From positions 1-48,077 of the forward strand of contig CAMCBV010000023.1 of the NCBI GenBank assembly GCA_945873125.1: DNA of 48,077 nucleotides. The letters are read 5' to 3'. Made by a program: the position numbers and the translations under genes. The stretch's first letter is position 1. Each line of letters opens with the position of its first letter. Under the pieces are notes generated by a model. That model did no database searches. It saw nothing but the letters and a program-made list of their open reading frames with translations, and was not told where the DNA came from. Positions 16,980-25,706 of this stretch are shown here, piece by piece. Source of the DNA: Prosthecobacter debontii. Its GTDB lineage: Bacteria; Verrucomicrobiota; Verrucomicrobiia; Verrucomicrobiales; Akkermansiaceae.

Positions 16980-17652
16980 CAAGAGGGAAATCGATATTCC
17001 TCCACTCTCCGGGTTGGAGGTTTCCCAGATGGTAAGGGCCGATGGATTCGCGATGGAGTTGGGTGACACGTATCCCGAAGCGGAGAAACATGCGCTTAAT
17101 TTGGTGGTGCAGGCCTTCGTAGATCGTGAGGCGGCAGGACGTTTCTGAGAGTAGTTCGACCTCCGCTGGGGCGGAGCGGGTGTTTTCTTTTTCAAACGAC
17201 ATCCCATCTCGGAATTGTTGAAGGACGGTTTCGGGGATGGCTTGGTCGGTTTGGACGAGGTAGGTTTTTGGGACGTGCTTGTCCGGGGAGGTGAGAGATT
17301 CAGAGAAACGGGAATCGTTGGTGAGGATGACAAGTCCTGAGGTTGCGCGGTCGAGGCGGCCGGCGAGGTGAAGTTCATTTGCCCAAGGCTCATGGATCAG
17401 ATCGACGACCGTGCGGTGGATTTTATCGGTGGTCGCGGAGAGGATGCCGATGGGCTTGTGGAGAAGAAGGTAGCGTGCAGTACGTGCTTGGAGGATCTCG
17501 CCGTTAGCAGAGAGGAGGTCGAATTTTTCCAGAGGCAGATTTCCATCGATGACAATTTCTCCGTTGAGCCTGACGTCACCGGCTTCGATGAGTTTTTTGG
17601 CATGACGTTTCCCAAGTCCGCTGCTTTTGGCGATGAATTGGGAAAGGGTCAT
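16975..17652 (-). CDS. rsuA: RsuA/RluE-family 16S/23S rRNA pseudouridine synthase
   Basis: About 225 residues: an N-terminal S4 RNA-binding domain (LSQFIAKSSGLGKRHAKKLIEAGDVRLNG) followed by the RsuA catalytic domain with the active-site motif LAGRLDRATSGLVILTND (catalytic Asp in RLD) and the late GLHHQIKRMF motif. It isomerises a uridine in rRNA; RsuA makes Psi516 of 16S rRNA, but related RluB/E/F enzymes look similar, so the gene name is provisional. The ATG at 17652 is chosen over a TTG at 17661 because a heptamer tract starts just upstream. Confidence 0.85.
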   Translation of the reverse strand: MTLSQFIAKSSGLGKRHAKKLIEAGDVRLNGEIVIDGNLPLEKFDLLSANGEILQARTARYLLLHKPIGILSATTDKIHRTVVDLIHEPWANELHLAGRLDRATSGLVILTNDSRFSESLTSPDKHVPKTYLVQTDQAIPETVLQQFRDGMSFEKENTRSAPAEVELLSETSCRLTIYEGLHHQIKRMFLRFGIRVTQLHRESIGPYHLGNLQPGEWRNIDFPLD

Positions 17653-17662
17653 GTTCCACAAA

Positions 17663-17692
17663 ACTCTAAATTTTAAACTTTAAACTTCAATA
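17663..17692 (-). repeat. TTTRARR heptamer tract upstream of rsuA
   Basis: On the minus strand it reads ATTGAAGTTTAAAG, then TTTAAAATTTAGAGTT: four consecutive heptamers (TTGAAGT, TTAAAGT, TTAAAAT, TTAGAGT). It begins 11 bases upstream of the ATG at 17652 and is the longest copy in the window. The divergent queE promoter must lie between here and 17768. Confidence 0.6.
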
Positions 17693-17768
17693 AAAGATAA
17701 GGTGTAGAGCGAATGGATTTTTTAACTCAGAACTTTTCATTGTGAGGATGAGAGCTGAGGATGTGGAT

Positions 17769-18521
17769 ATGAAGCTGGCGCGCATGGGAGATGGGGCGGA
17801 GATTTTTCATACCTTACAGGGTGAGGGTGTGAGTGTGGGCATGCCGGCAGTTTTTGTCAGGTTGTCGCTGTGCAATTTGCACTGTGTTTGGTGCGACACG
17901 GATCATACGTGGAATTTTGAGGGGACGCCTTGGGCGCATGAAAAGGATGCCCAATCCGGTTACAAGAAGCATTGCAAGGAGGACGTGATCATCGAGATGG
18001 GTGCTGCGGAAATCGCTGACCAAGTGAGGAAATACGGGTGCCGGCACGTGGTGCTGACGGGTGGGGAGCCGTTGCTGCAGGAAGAGGATTTGTTGGAATT
18101 GATCACTGAGCTGCGAGCGGACGGGGAGGATTGGTTTTTTGAAATGGAAACGAACGGCACACGTTTGCCGGGAGTTCAACTGATGGCGGCAGTGGGGCAG
18201 TTCAATGTTTCACCTAAACTTGCCAACAGTGGGGTTGCTCAGAATTTAAGACTAAAACCGGAGGTGATTCGGGGCTTGGTGGCGTGCGGAAAGGCGTGGT
18301 TTAAATTTGTGGTCGAAAAAGAAAACGATTTGGCTGAAGTGATGGAATGGGTGGAAAACAGCGAGATTCCGCTGGGTCGGGTGATTTTGATGCCCGAAGG
18401 AAGAAATGTGGCCGAGATTGACAAAGTCGCGCCTTGGTTAGCTGAGCGTTGCAGGGATTTGAAGGTGAGGATGTCGGATCGGCTGCATGTGCGGCTTTGG
18501 GGGGATAGACGAGGAGTGTAG
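17769..18521 (+). CDS. queE: 7-carboxy-7-deazaguanine synthase (radical SAM)
   Basis: About 250 residues of the QueE family: IFHTLQGEGVSVGMPAVFVR then the radical-SAM cluster motif CNLHCVWCDTDHTWNF (CxxxCxxC), the GGEPLLQ motif for SAM binding, and EMETNGTR. It converts 6-carboxytetrahydropterin to 7-carboxy-7-deazaguanine in the queuosine pathway. The ATG at 17769 follows a GAGG at good distance; GTG 17742 and ATG 17748 are possible earlier starts. About 45 residues separate the iron-sulfur cysteines from the GGEP motif, including a DAQSGYKKHCKEDVI insert seen in some QueE subfamilies. Confidence 0.95.
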   Translation: MKLARMGDGAEIFHTLQGEGVSVGMPAVFVRLSLCNLHCVWCDTDHTWNFEGTPWAHEKDAQSGYKKHCKEDVIIEMGAAEIADQVRKYGCRHVVLTGGEPLLQEEDLLELITELRADGEDWFFEMETNGTRLPGVQLMAAVGQFNVSPKLANSGVAQNLRLKPEVIRGLVACGKAWFKFVVEKENDLAEVMEWVENSEIPLGRVILMPEGRNVAEIDKVAPWLAERCRDLKVRMSDRLHVRLWGDRRGV

Positions 18522-18549
18522 GACAGGCACAAGACTGGAAAAGTGGAAT

Positions 18550-18575
18550 GGTAGGGCCGTTTTGATAAAACCGCC
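18550..18575 (+). repeat. Solitary arm of the GGTAGGG hairpin repeat
   Basis: GGTAGGGCCGTTTTGAT followed by AAAACCGCC is the same 26-base unit as the arms at 10850-10923, with one mismatch in its stem. No inverted partner is found in the following 110 bases, so this is a lone copy. Confidence 0.65.
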
Positions 18576-18714
18576 GAGTGGTGTAGCGAGAGTGAGATAA
18601 GACACGGGGAAGCGCGACCACCGACTTTCTTGGAGCAGGCCGGAGTCGTCCCAGTTATTTTATAAAAAATACTTTCGAAACTTTTCTATGGGAGGTGGGT
18701 TTGAAGGAGAGGAA

Positions 18715-19149
18715 ATGAGCGAGAATAAGCCTAACGATGAATGGAACGAAAGCGACGTGACTTGGCGCTTGCTTGGAAAAGCAGCTCCAAAGCAGGCCAG
18801 TGCTCGTTTTGCGGACGATGTGGTTCGTTCGGCAAGGCTGTTGCCCGCTAGGAATCCGGTTTGGTTTGGGATTTTAAAAATTTCCAGCTATTCATGGGTT
18901 GCGGCTTGTGTGGTCTTAATAGGTTCGATTTTCATCAATTTCACCGATAAGAACCCTAATTTTGTGGGGGTTCCACCAACTAAAGAGGAAGCTCCCGCCC
19001 TAGTATCCAATATGGCGCCTAAAGATACAGACGACCAAGCCGAATGGGCTCGGATTGAAGACGTGGCCCAAGCCGAATTATTGGCAGCAGCGGCGGATCA
19101 TTTGGAGGAATTCAGTGACCGAGATCTGATTACCATAATGGGTTTCTGA
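18715..19149 (+). CDS. Small single-pass membrane protein, anti-sigma-like layout
   Basis: About 144 residues from the ATG at 18715, which has one of the better ribosome-binding sites of the window (GGAGAGG). The N-terminus is polar and has DVTWRLLGKAAPKQASARFADDVVRSARL, a pattern I associate with small verrucomicrobial proteins encoded beside ECF sigma factors. One membrane helix follows (ISSYSWVAACVVLIGSIFI), then an acidic tail rich in Asp, Glu and Ala. No sigma factor gene is next to it, so an anti-sigma role is only a suggestion. Confidence 0.6.
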   Translation: MSENKPNDEWNESDVTWRLLGKAAPKQASARFADDVVRSARLLPARNPVWFGILKISSYSWVAACVVLIGSIFINFTDKNPNFVGVPPTKEEAPALVSNMAPKDTDDQAEWARIEDVAQAELLAAAADHLEEFSDRDLITIMGF

Positions 19150-19224
19150 GGTTGATCCGGTTGTTAGTGAGAAAGCGGGTTGCAAAAAGATACGGAACGC
19201 GTCTAGACTCGTTCTCTGAAATTA

Positions 19225-19629
19225 ATGGTTATGGCGATAGAAGGCGAAGAATTGGCTAAGGCATGTGTGAAAGCGGCGGTGGATATCCAAGCGGAGAACA
19301 TCCGGGTGTGGGATATGAGAGGGGTTTCGAATCTGACCGACTACATGATTGTTTGTTCGGGTTCCTCGATGCCGCATTTGCGAGCGGTGATTCGTGAAGT
19401 TTCCGGAAATGTCGAAAAGGAGCATCGGGTGAAGCCGGTGAACTCTGAGGGAAAAGTGGATTCGAAATGGGTGGTTCTGGATTATATCGATGTCATGGTT
19501 CACGTCATGGACGATGAAATGCGCGAATTTTATGGCCTCGAAGAGCTTTGGGCTGGGGCCAAAGAGTTGGATTGGGATGGAACTGGGCAAGCCAATGGTG
19601 GTCAGCGAAAATCCAATTTCATCCACTGA
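19225..19629 (+). CDS. rsfS: Ribosomal silencing factor RsfS
   Basis: A 134-residue RsfS (Iojap) protein: DIQAENIRVWDMRGVSNLTDYMIVCSGSSMPHLRAV and WVVLDYIDVMVHVMDDEMREFYGLEELW are the family's signature segments. RsfS binds ribosomal protein L14 (uL14) and blocks subunit joining when nutrients fall. The C-terminus after LW is longer and polar. It overlaps the start of the DUF58 gene, suggesting one transcript. Confidence 0.95.
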   Translation: MVMAIEGEELAKACVKAAVDIQAENIRVWDMRGVSNLTDYMIVCSGSSMPHLRAVIREVSGNVEKEHRVKPVNSEGKVDSKWVVLDYIDVMVHVMDDEMREFYGLEELWAGAKELDWDGTGQANGGQRKSNFIH

Positions 19630-20785
19630 AAAGAGGGTGGCGAAAGTGAAAACCCGCGTTGAATGGACGCGGTTTGGTGTGGTGTTTGCCGGCGTCGGGT
19701 TGGCGTTTTTCGCAGTCGGAATGTGGAGAGTCGATGGCGTGATGGCTGCGATGGGCCTATCGGCTATCGTGTTGATTGGAATGGTCCGATGGCTGGGTGT
19801 GCGTAATCTCAAAGGGTTGACCTTGGTTTACAAAGGGCCGAGACGAGTCGAGGTGGCAAAGGGATTTGATGCGCGGCTGGAACTTCATGGTGGAGCGAGG
19901 TGGTTGGATGGATTTTGGTTGGAATTTGGAATCAGATTGATGGATGAAAAGGAAGTTTGCGGAAGAGTTTTTTGGTTGAGCTCGAACAGTTCGGCGAAAG
20001 TTTTGCGCTGGGTAAGCTTGAAACATCGTGGGCTGAGGAGAAAGCAGGTGGCATGGATTCGCTCGGGGTTTCCCTTAGGTCTGATGACATTTCAAAATGA
20101 GATCCGAGTGTCTGCGGAGATCGGAGTGGTTCCGTTTGGCCGAGTTCCGAGGGAGTTAAACTCCAGTGGTTTTCTGTTAGATGGTGTGCCGTTGGGCGGC
20201 TCGGGGCAGTTTGGAGAGACTGGGGATTGGAAGGGTTTGCGGGAGTGGCGGAGTGGGGATGCCGTGCAAAGAGTTGCATGGGCAGCAAGCATGAGATCGT
20301 GTGCGTCGGGAGGGGGTTTGTTGGTCAGGCAGGAAGAACCGCCGGGCTCGAACTTGGAGATGTGTGCGGTGGTTTTTCATTCATTTGGAACGGATCGGAA
20401 TTTGATTCGGCCGGATCGGTTTGAGCGGGCGTTATCCTTGCTCTGCGGAGTGGTTGGAAGGATGTTGGCCAATGGCATTCCGGTGCGGGTTTTGGCGGAT
20501 TTTTGGGAATGGGAGCCGAAGGAAGTGAATTCAAAGCGAGGCCTGGCCTTGCTCAAAGAGGCGATCCTGCTGGCAAAACGGGCTGAGTGGACCGAAGCGC
20601 ATGATTTGTTAGAAGTTTTTTCAAAGGTGAAACCCCGGGAGTGCTTGATCATCCTATCCGATATGCCGACCAGCTCATGGAAAACCTTGGTTCCGGATTC
20701 CGTATTGAGTCCGGTGATTGTTGATATTGTTGATTATGAGAAATCGACAAAGCGCAAGATGCTGAAAGGAAAGGGGGCATCGTGA
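19595..20785 (+). CDS. DUF58-domain membrane protein
   Basis: A protein of about 396 residues with two membrane helices near the N-terminus (FGVVFAGVGLAFFAVGMW and VMAAMGLSAIVLIGMVRWL) and the DUF58 signature GLREWRSGDAVQRVAWAASMRS, followed by a VWA-like fold ending in RECLIILSDMP. DUF58 proteins usually sit with a MoxR AAA+ ATPase and a transglutaminase; here the transglutaminase follows with overlapping stop and start, but MoxR is missing and rsfS is upstream. The start is uncertain: ATG 19595 (chosen) or ATG 19577, both inside the rsfS gene. Confidence 0.85.
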   Translation: MVVSENPISSTEKRVAKVKTRVEWTRFGVVFAGVGLAFFAVGMWRVDGVMAAMGLSAIVLIGMVRWLGVRNLKGLTLVYKGPRRVEVAKGFDARLELHGGARWLDGFWLEFGIRLMDEKEVCGRVFWLSSNSSAKVLRWVSLKHRGLRRKQVAWIRSGFPLGLMTFQNEIRVSAEIGVVPFGRVPRELNSSGFLLDGVPLGGSGQFGETGDWKGLREWRSGDAVQRVAWAASMRSCASGGGLLVRQEEPPGSNLEMCAVVFHSFGTDRNLIRPDRFERALSLLCGVVGRMLANGIPVRVLADFWEWEPKEVNSKRGLALLKEAILLAKRAEWTEAHDLLEVFSKVKPRECLIILSDMPTSSWKTLVPDSVLSPVIVDIVDYEKSTKRKMLKGKGAS

Positions 20786-22479
20786 TGATCCTCCGGCTGG
20801 TGGTATTGATGCTATCGGGTGTGATGGCTTACTTGATGTTACGCGGTTGGCCGGCGATGGTTCCCGCTTTGCCGAGGGCATTCGTGGCTGTCTTCATGGT
20901 GGCAGTGGCCTTGGCATGGTGGGCGACAGGAAAAAAGCCGAAAGATCTTCCATTAGTGAAGGCGGTTCGCAGGCCAGGCTGGCTGGATTTTGGAGCGGTC
21001 GGTTTGGGTTTATTGGCGTTTGAATGTGGTTTCCTGTGGTTTTTGAGTGCCGCGCCGAAACCCTTGGAAGCACTGGCACTTCAGCTGGAGCATCAATTTC
21101 GGCCGCAGGCAGCAGAGCGTCGGGAGGCAAGGGAGGCTGGTGAAACGAGTGGTAACTGGTTATGGGATGATCAACGCCAGAGACCGTTACCACTGAGAAC
21201 GAACTTGAAGCCTGGGATGAAACCCGAGGTTTTCGTGCGATTGATGAATGGCAAGGATGCTGAGCGTTTACTCAAGCGCCGGCTTTATGTGCGGTCTTTC
21301 GCTTTGGATCGATATGTGAATGGCACATGGAGTTTGAATGATGCCGGATCACAATTGCTGCCAGCGGATGATAAAGGGTGGATCCGGTTTTCGAAACAAA
21401 GCGAAGGTGAGATTTTGCATGAAGTATTTCATGGAAAGGACCAGAGCGGTCTGAATCCATTCACTGGCTTACTGGGAGCAAGAGCCGTGCGATTGCCGTC
21501 TCTGACCGTGAATGGCGAGGGTCTGGCAATCCTGCCAAAATCAGATGATGATACGGGATATGAATATCTGGTAAGCTCGCTGCCCATCATGCTTGCCGAT
21601 GTGGCAGAGGAGGATTTGAAGGATGCTGTGGTCAAGTCTCCGGATGCCGGCTCAAGGATGGGTCAATTGGTTTTGAGGGTCGCGGGTGAGGGTGGGTTGT
21701 TAGATCGGCTTAAAAAAATCGAATCCTATCTCCGCGAGTCCTATCGCTATTCGTTGGTGACGGACAACAAGAGAAACTTGGATCCGATCGAGAACTTTTT
21801 GTTTGAGGAGAAGCGCGGGCACTGTGAATTTTTTGCGACCGCAGCAGCGTTGATGGCGCGTGAGCTCGGAGTTGAGGCAAGGGTGGGGTATGGATGGGCA
21901 GGTGGAAAGTATTACGAGAGCAATCACATGTTCGTGTTCCGTGCGAATGAGGCGCATGCCTGGCTGGAGGTGAAACTTGCAGATTATGGATGGGTGTTGG
22001 TGGAGCCGACTCCACCGATGGATTCTGGGAATACTCTGCCGCGCACGGCGGAAGCTGGGGAAAAAACGCCGAGTCCGGATGAAATGATCCCACAGGAAGA
22101 GGCTATCTTTTCAAAAGGTGCCGAGAAAATCACGGGTTGGGCCATAAGCCTGACAGCCGGGTTTGGAGTCAGCGCGTTTCTATTGTTTGCCATGAGAGCA
22201 AGGACACGGGAGGAAGTCCGTGGAGGATCCGGTGCGGTCACGCGCATACGCAAGGAAACGGGTTACTTTGCGGCATGGCGCAGGGCTCTTGGCAAGCGTG
22301 GCATGGCAAATGAAGCAGGACTTACCCTGAGGCGTCAGATCCAGATGATGGACGCAGCACCGGATTTCTCAAAAGAGCTGATTCGTTACCACTATGCGGT
22401 CAGTTACGAGGGGCATCCGGTCGATGTGAAACGTGAGCGCCATCTTGAAAAAGAGATCCATAAATGGGAAGCTCCGTAA
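20782..22479 (+). CDS. Transglutaminase-like membrane protein (TgpA/DUF3488-like)
   Basis: A 565-residue protein with N-terminal membrane helices (VVLMLSGVMAYLML; ALPRAFVAVFMVAVALAWWATG; WLDFGAVGLGLLAFECGFLWFL), a long external part, and a transglutaminase core: RGHCEFFATAAALMARELG (Cys nucleophile) and NEAHAWLEVKLADYGWVLVEPTPP (His and Asp). A late membrane helix (AISLTAGFGVSAFLLFAM) and a cytoplasmic tail follow. Start GTG at 20782 overlaps the stop of DUF58 (GTGA), with AAAGGAAAGGGGG upstream; ATG at 20785 is equally possible. The family probably cleaves or modifies envelope proteins or peptides; the substrate is unknown. Confidence 0.88.
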   Translation: MMILRLVVLMLSGVMAYLMLRGWPAMVPALPRAFVAVFMVAVALAWWATGKKPKDLPLVKAVRRPGWLDFGAVGLGLLAFECGFLWFLSAAPKPLEALALQLEHQFRPQAAERREAREAGETSGNWLWDDQRQRPLPLRTNLKPGMKPEVFVRLMNGKDAERLLKRRLYVRSFALDRYVNGTWSLNDAGSQLLPADDKGWIRFSKQSEGEILHEVFHGKDQSGLNPFTGLLGARAVRLPSLTVNGEGLAILPKSDDDTGYEYLVSSLPIMLADVAEEDLKDAVVKSPDAGSRMGQLVLRVAGEGGLLDRLKKIESYLRESYRYSLVTDNKRNLDPIENFLFEEKRGHCEFFATAAALMARELGVEARVGYGWAGGKYYESNHMFVFRANEAHAWLEVKLADYGWVLVEPTPPMDSGNTLPRTAEAGEKTPSPDEMIPQEEAIFSKGAEKITGWAISLTAGFGVSAFLLFAMRARTREEVRGGSGAVTRIRKETGYFAAWRRALGKRGMANEAGLTLRRQIQMMDAAPDFSKELIRYHYAVSYEGHPVDVKRERHLEKEIHKWEAP

Positions 22480-22491
22480 GCTTCGAATCTT

Positions 22492-23550
22492 CTAGAACTC
22501 AAGAAGTTGGTGCTGCCAATTCATCAGGACATCGGCGGGTTGGACTTCGTTAGCGGCGATCGATTCGATGACAGCGCGTGAAGCGATGAGAGAACCATCA
22601 ATCCCTAGATCGTTACCAATTTTGTTGCGGCGTGCGATCATGGCATCGACGCGGTCATCGAATTCTTTATCCTTCTTTCGCCGCAAACGAAGGACTCTTG
22701 AAGGCCATTCGCTCTCGGGCATGGAGCGCACAGCTTCCTGCATTTCCTTGAAACGCTTGATGCGATCGCTGCGGAAATGTGGCGGCAGTTTGACAGGTTT
22801 GTTTCCAACCATTTCCAGACACCATTCAATGAGCTGGCGGTTAGGTGCGACCATGAATGAGGGGCGGTCCCATGCTTCCGCCTCCGCATCGCGCCAATGC
22901 CAGAGGCCGCGAAGGCAGGCGAGTCCGTATGGGCTGAGTTTACCTGACCCGGAAATACGCCATTGATCGTCACGACTCTCATCACGTTCCTCGACTTTGT
23001 TTTTTGCGGATTCGCAACTCTCGATGAACCATGAGTAGCGACCCATCTCTTTCAGTTTGAAGACGATTTTATCGCCCATTTCCAAAAGGTAACGAACGTC
23101 ATTCAGTGCATATTCGATCATCGTTGGCGAGAGCGGGCGCTTACCCCAATCGGCCTTTTGAGATGATTTTGAAAGGACAACGCCAAAGTAGTGTTCGACC
23201 AAATTTCCAAGCCCAAACTTTTCGACACCTAGCAAACGCGCGCCGATTTGAGTGTCGTAAACATGTTTGGGGAGGCAGCCGAATTCGCGTTTCAGCATGG
23301 TCATGTCATAGTCGGCGCCATGCATCCAAACGGTTGCATCCCTGAGGTATTGATCAAGCGGGCTGAGGTCTTTGATCGCAAGCGGGTCGATCAAAATGCA
23401 TTCATTGCCAGCGGTAAATTGAACGAGACAGAGTGATTCTTTGTGGCGGTGAAGGCTGTCTGCCTCGGTATCGATGGCGCACACCTTTTCACCTCCCACA
23501 AGGTCGCATTTTTCAAGGAATTCCTTTAGTTGAGGTGTGGTGCTGATCAT
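22492..23550 (-). CDS. rnd: Ribonuclease D
   Basis: A 352-residue DEDDy 3'-5' exonuclease with HRDC domain. Exo I has VCAIDTEADS (Asp27, Glu29), Exo II MHGADYDMTML, Exo III YALNDVRYLLEM (Tyr and Asp). The HRDC-like region lies after about residue 200. RNase D trims 3' ends of tRNA precursors and other stable RNAs. It converges with the transglutaminase gene; only 12 bases separate them. Confidence 0.92.
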   Translation of the reverse strand: MISTTPQLKEFLEKCDLVGGEKVCAIDTEADSLHRHKESLCLVQFTAGNECILIDPLAIKDLSPLDQYLRDATVWMHGADYDMTMLKREFGCLPKHVYDTQIGARLLGVEKFGLGNLVEHYFGVVLSKSSQKADWGKRPLSPTMIEYALNDVRYLLEMGDKIVFKLKEMGRYSWFIESCESAKNKVEERDESRDDQWRISGSGKLSPYGLACLRGLWHWRDAEAEAWDRPSFMVAPNRQLIEWCLEMVGNKPVKLPPHFRSDRIKRFKEMQEAVRSMPESEWPSRVLRLRRKKDKEFDDRVDAMIARRNKIGNDLGIDGSLIASRAVIESIAANEVQPADVLMNWQHQLLEF

Positions 23551-23658
23551 GCGTGATTTTCTGGAAAAACGGCGAAGGGGAACAAGTGAGCGTGCTTAAC
23601 AAGCCTGTTTTTAGTCAATAAAAATGAACTAACACAGCATGGTGAGGTAAAAAATTCC

Positions 23659-24354
23659 TTATTTTATCTTCTTTTCCAAGATCTTGATGTTCCTGAACGA
23701 GCACTCGTTGATGTGGTCTGTCAGCATGATATGGCCCTCGATCTTGTCGCCAAAGCCTTTGGCATTCTTGAATTTGCTTTTCTGAATCAAGGCCTTGAGC
23801 TCCGGGCTACCGAGTTCGTAAGACACGACCAATGCTCCATTAAGCCAATGTTCCACATGATTTCCGTCGATAACTAACTTGGATGAGTTCCATTCACCCA
23901 TAGGGTTCGTTTTTTTGAGTTCATTGGCACCTATTAAATCATAAAGGGCGGCGGTCTGATGGGTAGGGCCGTTTTTTGCATCATAATGGCCCTGATCATC
24001 GAGCATTTGGTATTCGGGACCCGGAGTTGCAGGGCGGGATTCATCAATGAGGTATTTGATCCCGTTGTTGCCCTTTGCCGATAACTTCCATTCCCAAGTC
24101 AGCGTGTAGTTGTCGTATTTCCGATGGGTGATGATGTGGCCTCCTTGGACTTTTTCCTGTTTGGTGAGAATTCCGTTTTCAATCTTCCATCCCACACCCG
24201 GGCGTTTATCAGATCCAAAAGCACGCCAGTTATCGAGATCTTTGCCATTAAACAGCAGTTGCCATCCCTCGGTTTTTTCTTGATCGCTGAGAGTATTGGG
24301 CTCGTTGGCAAACAGGCGCACGGTCATGAGTGCGATGATGAATGGAACTTTCAT
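23659..24354 (-). CDS. Secreted DUF1080 (3-keto-disaccharide hydrolase-like) protein
   Basis: About 231 residues from ATG 24354 with a short signal peptide (MKVPFIIALMTVRLFA). The DUF1080 fold is marked by GWQLLFNGKDLDNWRAFG at the start, NYTLTWEWKLSAKGNNGIKY in the middle and the end HIMLTDHINECSFRNIKI. The lectin-like jelly-roll family is greatly expanded in Planctomycetes and Verrucomicrobia; some members hydrolyse 3-keto-glycosides. The window lacks the GFO/IDH/MocA oxidoreductases that often pair with it. A longer reading frame to 24555 is spurious because it lies inside the next gene. Confidence 0.85.
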   Translation of the reverse strand: MKVPFIIALMTVRLFANEPNTLSDQEKTEGWQLLFNGKDLDNWRAFGSDKRPGVGWKIENGILTKQEKVQGGHIITHRKYDNYTLTWEWKLSAKGNNGIKYLIDESRPATPGPEYQMLDDQGHYDAKNGPTHQTAALYDLIGANELKKTNPMGEWNSSKLVIDGNHVEHWLNGALVVSYELGSPELKALIQKSKFKNAKGFGDKIEGHIMLTDHINECSFRNIKILEKKIK

Positions 24355-24386
24355 AGGGTCAGTGAAGGCTGGAATCCGGAAGGGGT

Positions 24387-25532
24387 TTATTTGAGACCTT
24401 TGAGTATTTGTGCGCGGAGCTCGACGACATCGATTTGTTCGCTGTGTTTCCAGAGTAACTTGCCTTCGGGTGAGATGATGACGGTAAGGGGAAGGGCGCC
24501 GGTCCATTCTGGGCATATGGCTTCTGCCAGTTTGTCGGGATTGCCCCCATTCCAAATATAGTTATTGGAGGTGCGCTCCTCTTTTTCCATGGATGCTTTG
24601 GTGCGTGAGGAAAGTGCGGCGTGACGGGATTCAAGGAATTTTTTCACTTTTGCTTTTTGTCCGATCGGATCCATGGATATGGAAATGAAGTCCACGTTGC
24701 GATTTTGGAAGCGGCGATAGGTGTCAATCAATTCAGGAAACTCCGCGACGCAGGGACCACAGGTCGTGGACCAGAAGTTGATCACGCGGACATTGCCGGA
24801 TTTGTTTGCACGGAGTTTTTGAGCCAATGGCGCGTCCAGTTCGTCGAGAGTGACCGGGATTTGTTCCCATGCTTTCTGTTCTTTTTCGACACTGCCGCCC
24901 TTGAACAACCACTTGGTCGAGCAGCCAAAGGACCGTGTGACGGTTTCTCCGACTTCTTTGCCGGCGAGCAAGGCATCCAATGCGTCCCGCAGATAGGATT
25001 TTTCGACAGGTTCCGAGGATCTGCCGGCATCATCCATGCGTCCGGTGTAACGGAGTTTGCGATTCGCATCGAAAACGAAAACGTGGGGCGTGGACTGTGC
25101 GCCGCAAGCCGTGGCGAATTTTTGCGTCTCTCCATCGTAGAGATAAGGAAACGTCCAGCCATGGCTGTCGGCAAAGGGTTTCATCTCTTCGAAAGAATCG
25201 CCGTAAGGGGAATAACCGAGTTCATCGGGGCGAAGGCTTTTGGGGTTGTTCGCATTCACCGCCACGATCGACACTCCTTTGCCTTTATAATCCTGATGAA
25301 TTTGTTCAGTTCTCGCAGCAGCGGCAACGGAGTCTGGGCAATGATTGCAGGTGAAAATAAGACAAAGGATTTTCGCATCCGCGTAGGTCGCTTCGGTATG
25401 AGTTTTGCCATCCGTGCCGGGTAATGAGAACGCAGGTAGCGGAGAACCGATTCCAAGGACTTTCGGAACGTCTTGATTGGAAAAAGCCGAACCGGTCAGA
25501 ATGGGTAATAAAAGTAGGAAGATACGTTTCAT
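24387..25532 (-). CDS. Secreted protein with two thioredoxin-like domains
   Basis: A 381-residue protein: signal peptide (MKRIFLLLLPILTGSAFS), an AhpC/TSA-type redoxin domain (about 27-190) with CNHC at 62-65, and a TlpA/ResA-type domain (about 240-381) with CGPC at 259-262 in VINFWSTTCGPCVAEFPELI. Both domains keep both cysteines, so the protein could pass electrons between two thioredoxin-like sites in one chain, probably in the periplasm. The first domain is like those reported near copper-handling or DUF1080 genes in these phyla. It lies just upstream of the DUF1080 gene on the same strand, with 32 bases between. Confidence 0.85.
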   Translation of the reverse strand: MKRIFLLLLPILTGSAFSNQDVPKVLGIGSPLPAFSLPGTDGKTHTEATYADAKILCLIFTCNHCPDSVAAAARTEQIHQDYKGKGVSIVAVNANNPKSLRPDELGYSPYGDSFEEMKPFADSHGWTFPYLYDGETQKFATACGAQSTPHVFVFDANRKLRYTGRMDDAGRSSEPVEKSYLRDALDALLAGKEVGETVTRSFGCSTKWLFKGGSVEKEQKAWEQIPVTLDELDAPLAQKLRANKSGNVRVINFWSTTCGPCVAEFPELIDTYRRFQNRNVDFISISMDPIGQKAKVKKFLESRHAALSSRTKASMEKEERTSNNYIWNGGNPDKLAEAICPEWTGALPLTVIISPEGKLLWKHSEQIDVVELRAQILKGLK

Positions 25533-25706
25533 ATTTGATCGTTACGTTAGCGGAATTGGATAGATTACAAAGTGGAAAATCCGGAATGCCGGACCTCTGC
25601 GGTGGGGGCGTCTATCGGGTCCGAAAATATCCTTAAGATAAGTTGAATATTTATCTGGCAAAAGCTTTGAATTTTATTTAGTAAATATGAAACAAAATTC
25701 TGAGAT

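Noticed and set aside
23960..23998. GGTAGGGCCGTTTTTTGCATC resembling the GGTAGGG repeat
   Set aside because: It is inside the DUF1080 coding region, lacks the GATAAAA half and its pairing; chance similarity is likely.
24355..24555. N-terminal extension of the DUF1080 frame
   Set aside because: It lies inside the downstream end of the thioredoxin gene and would destroy a clear signal peptide at 24354.
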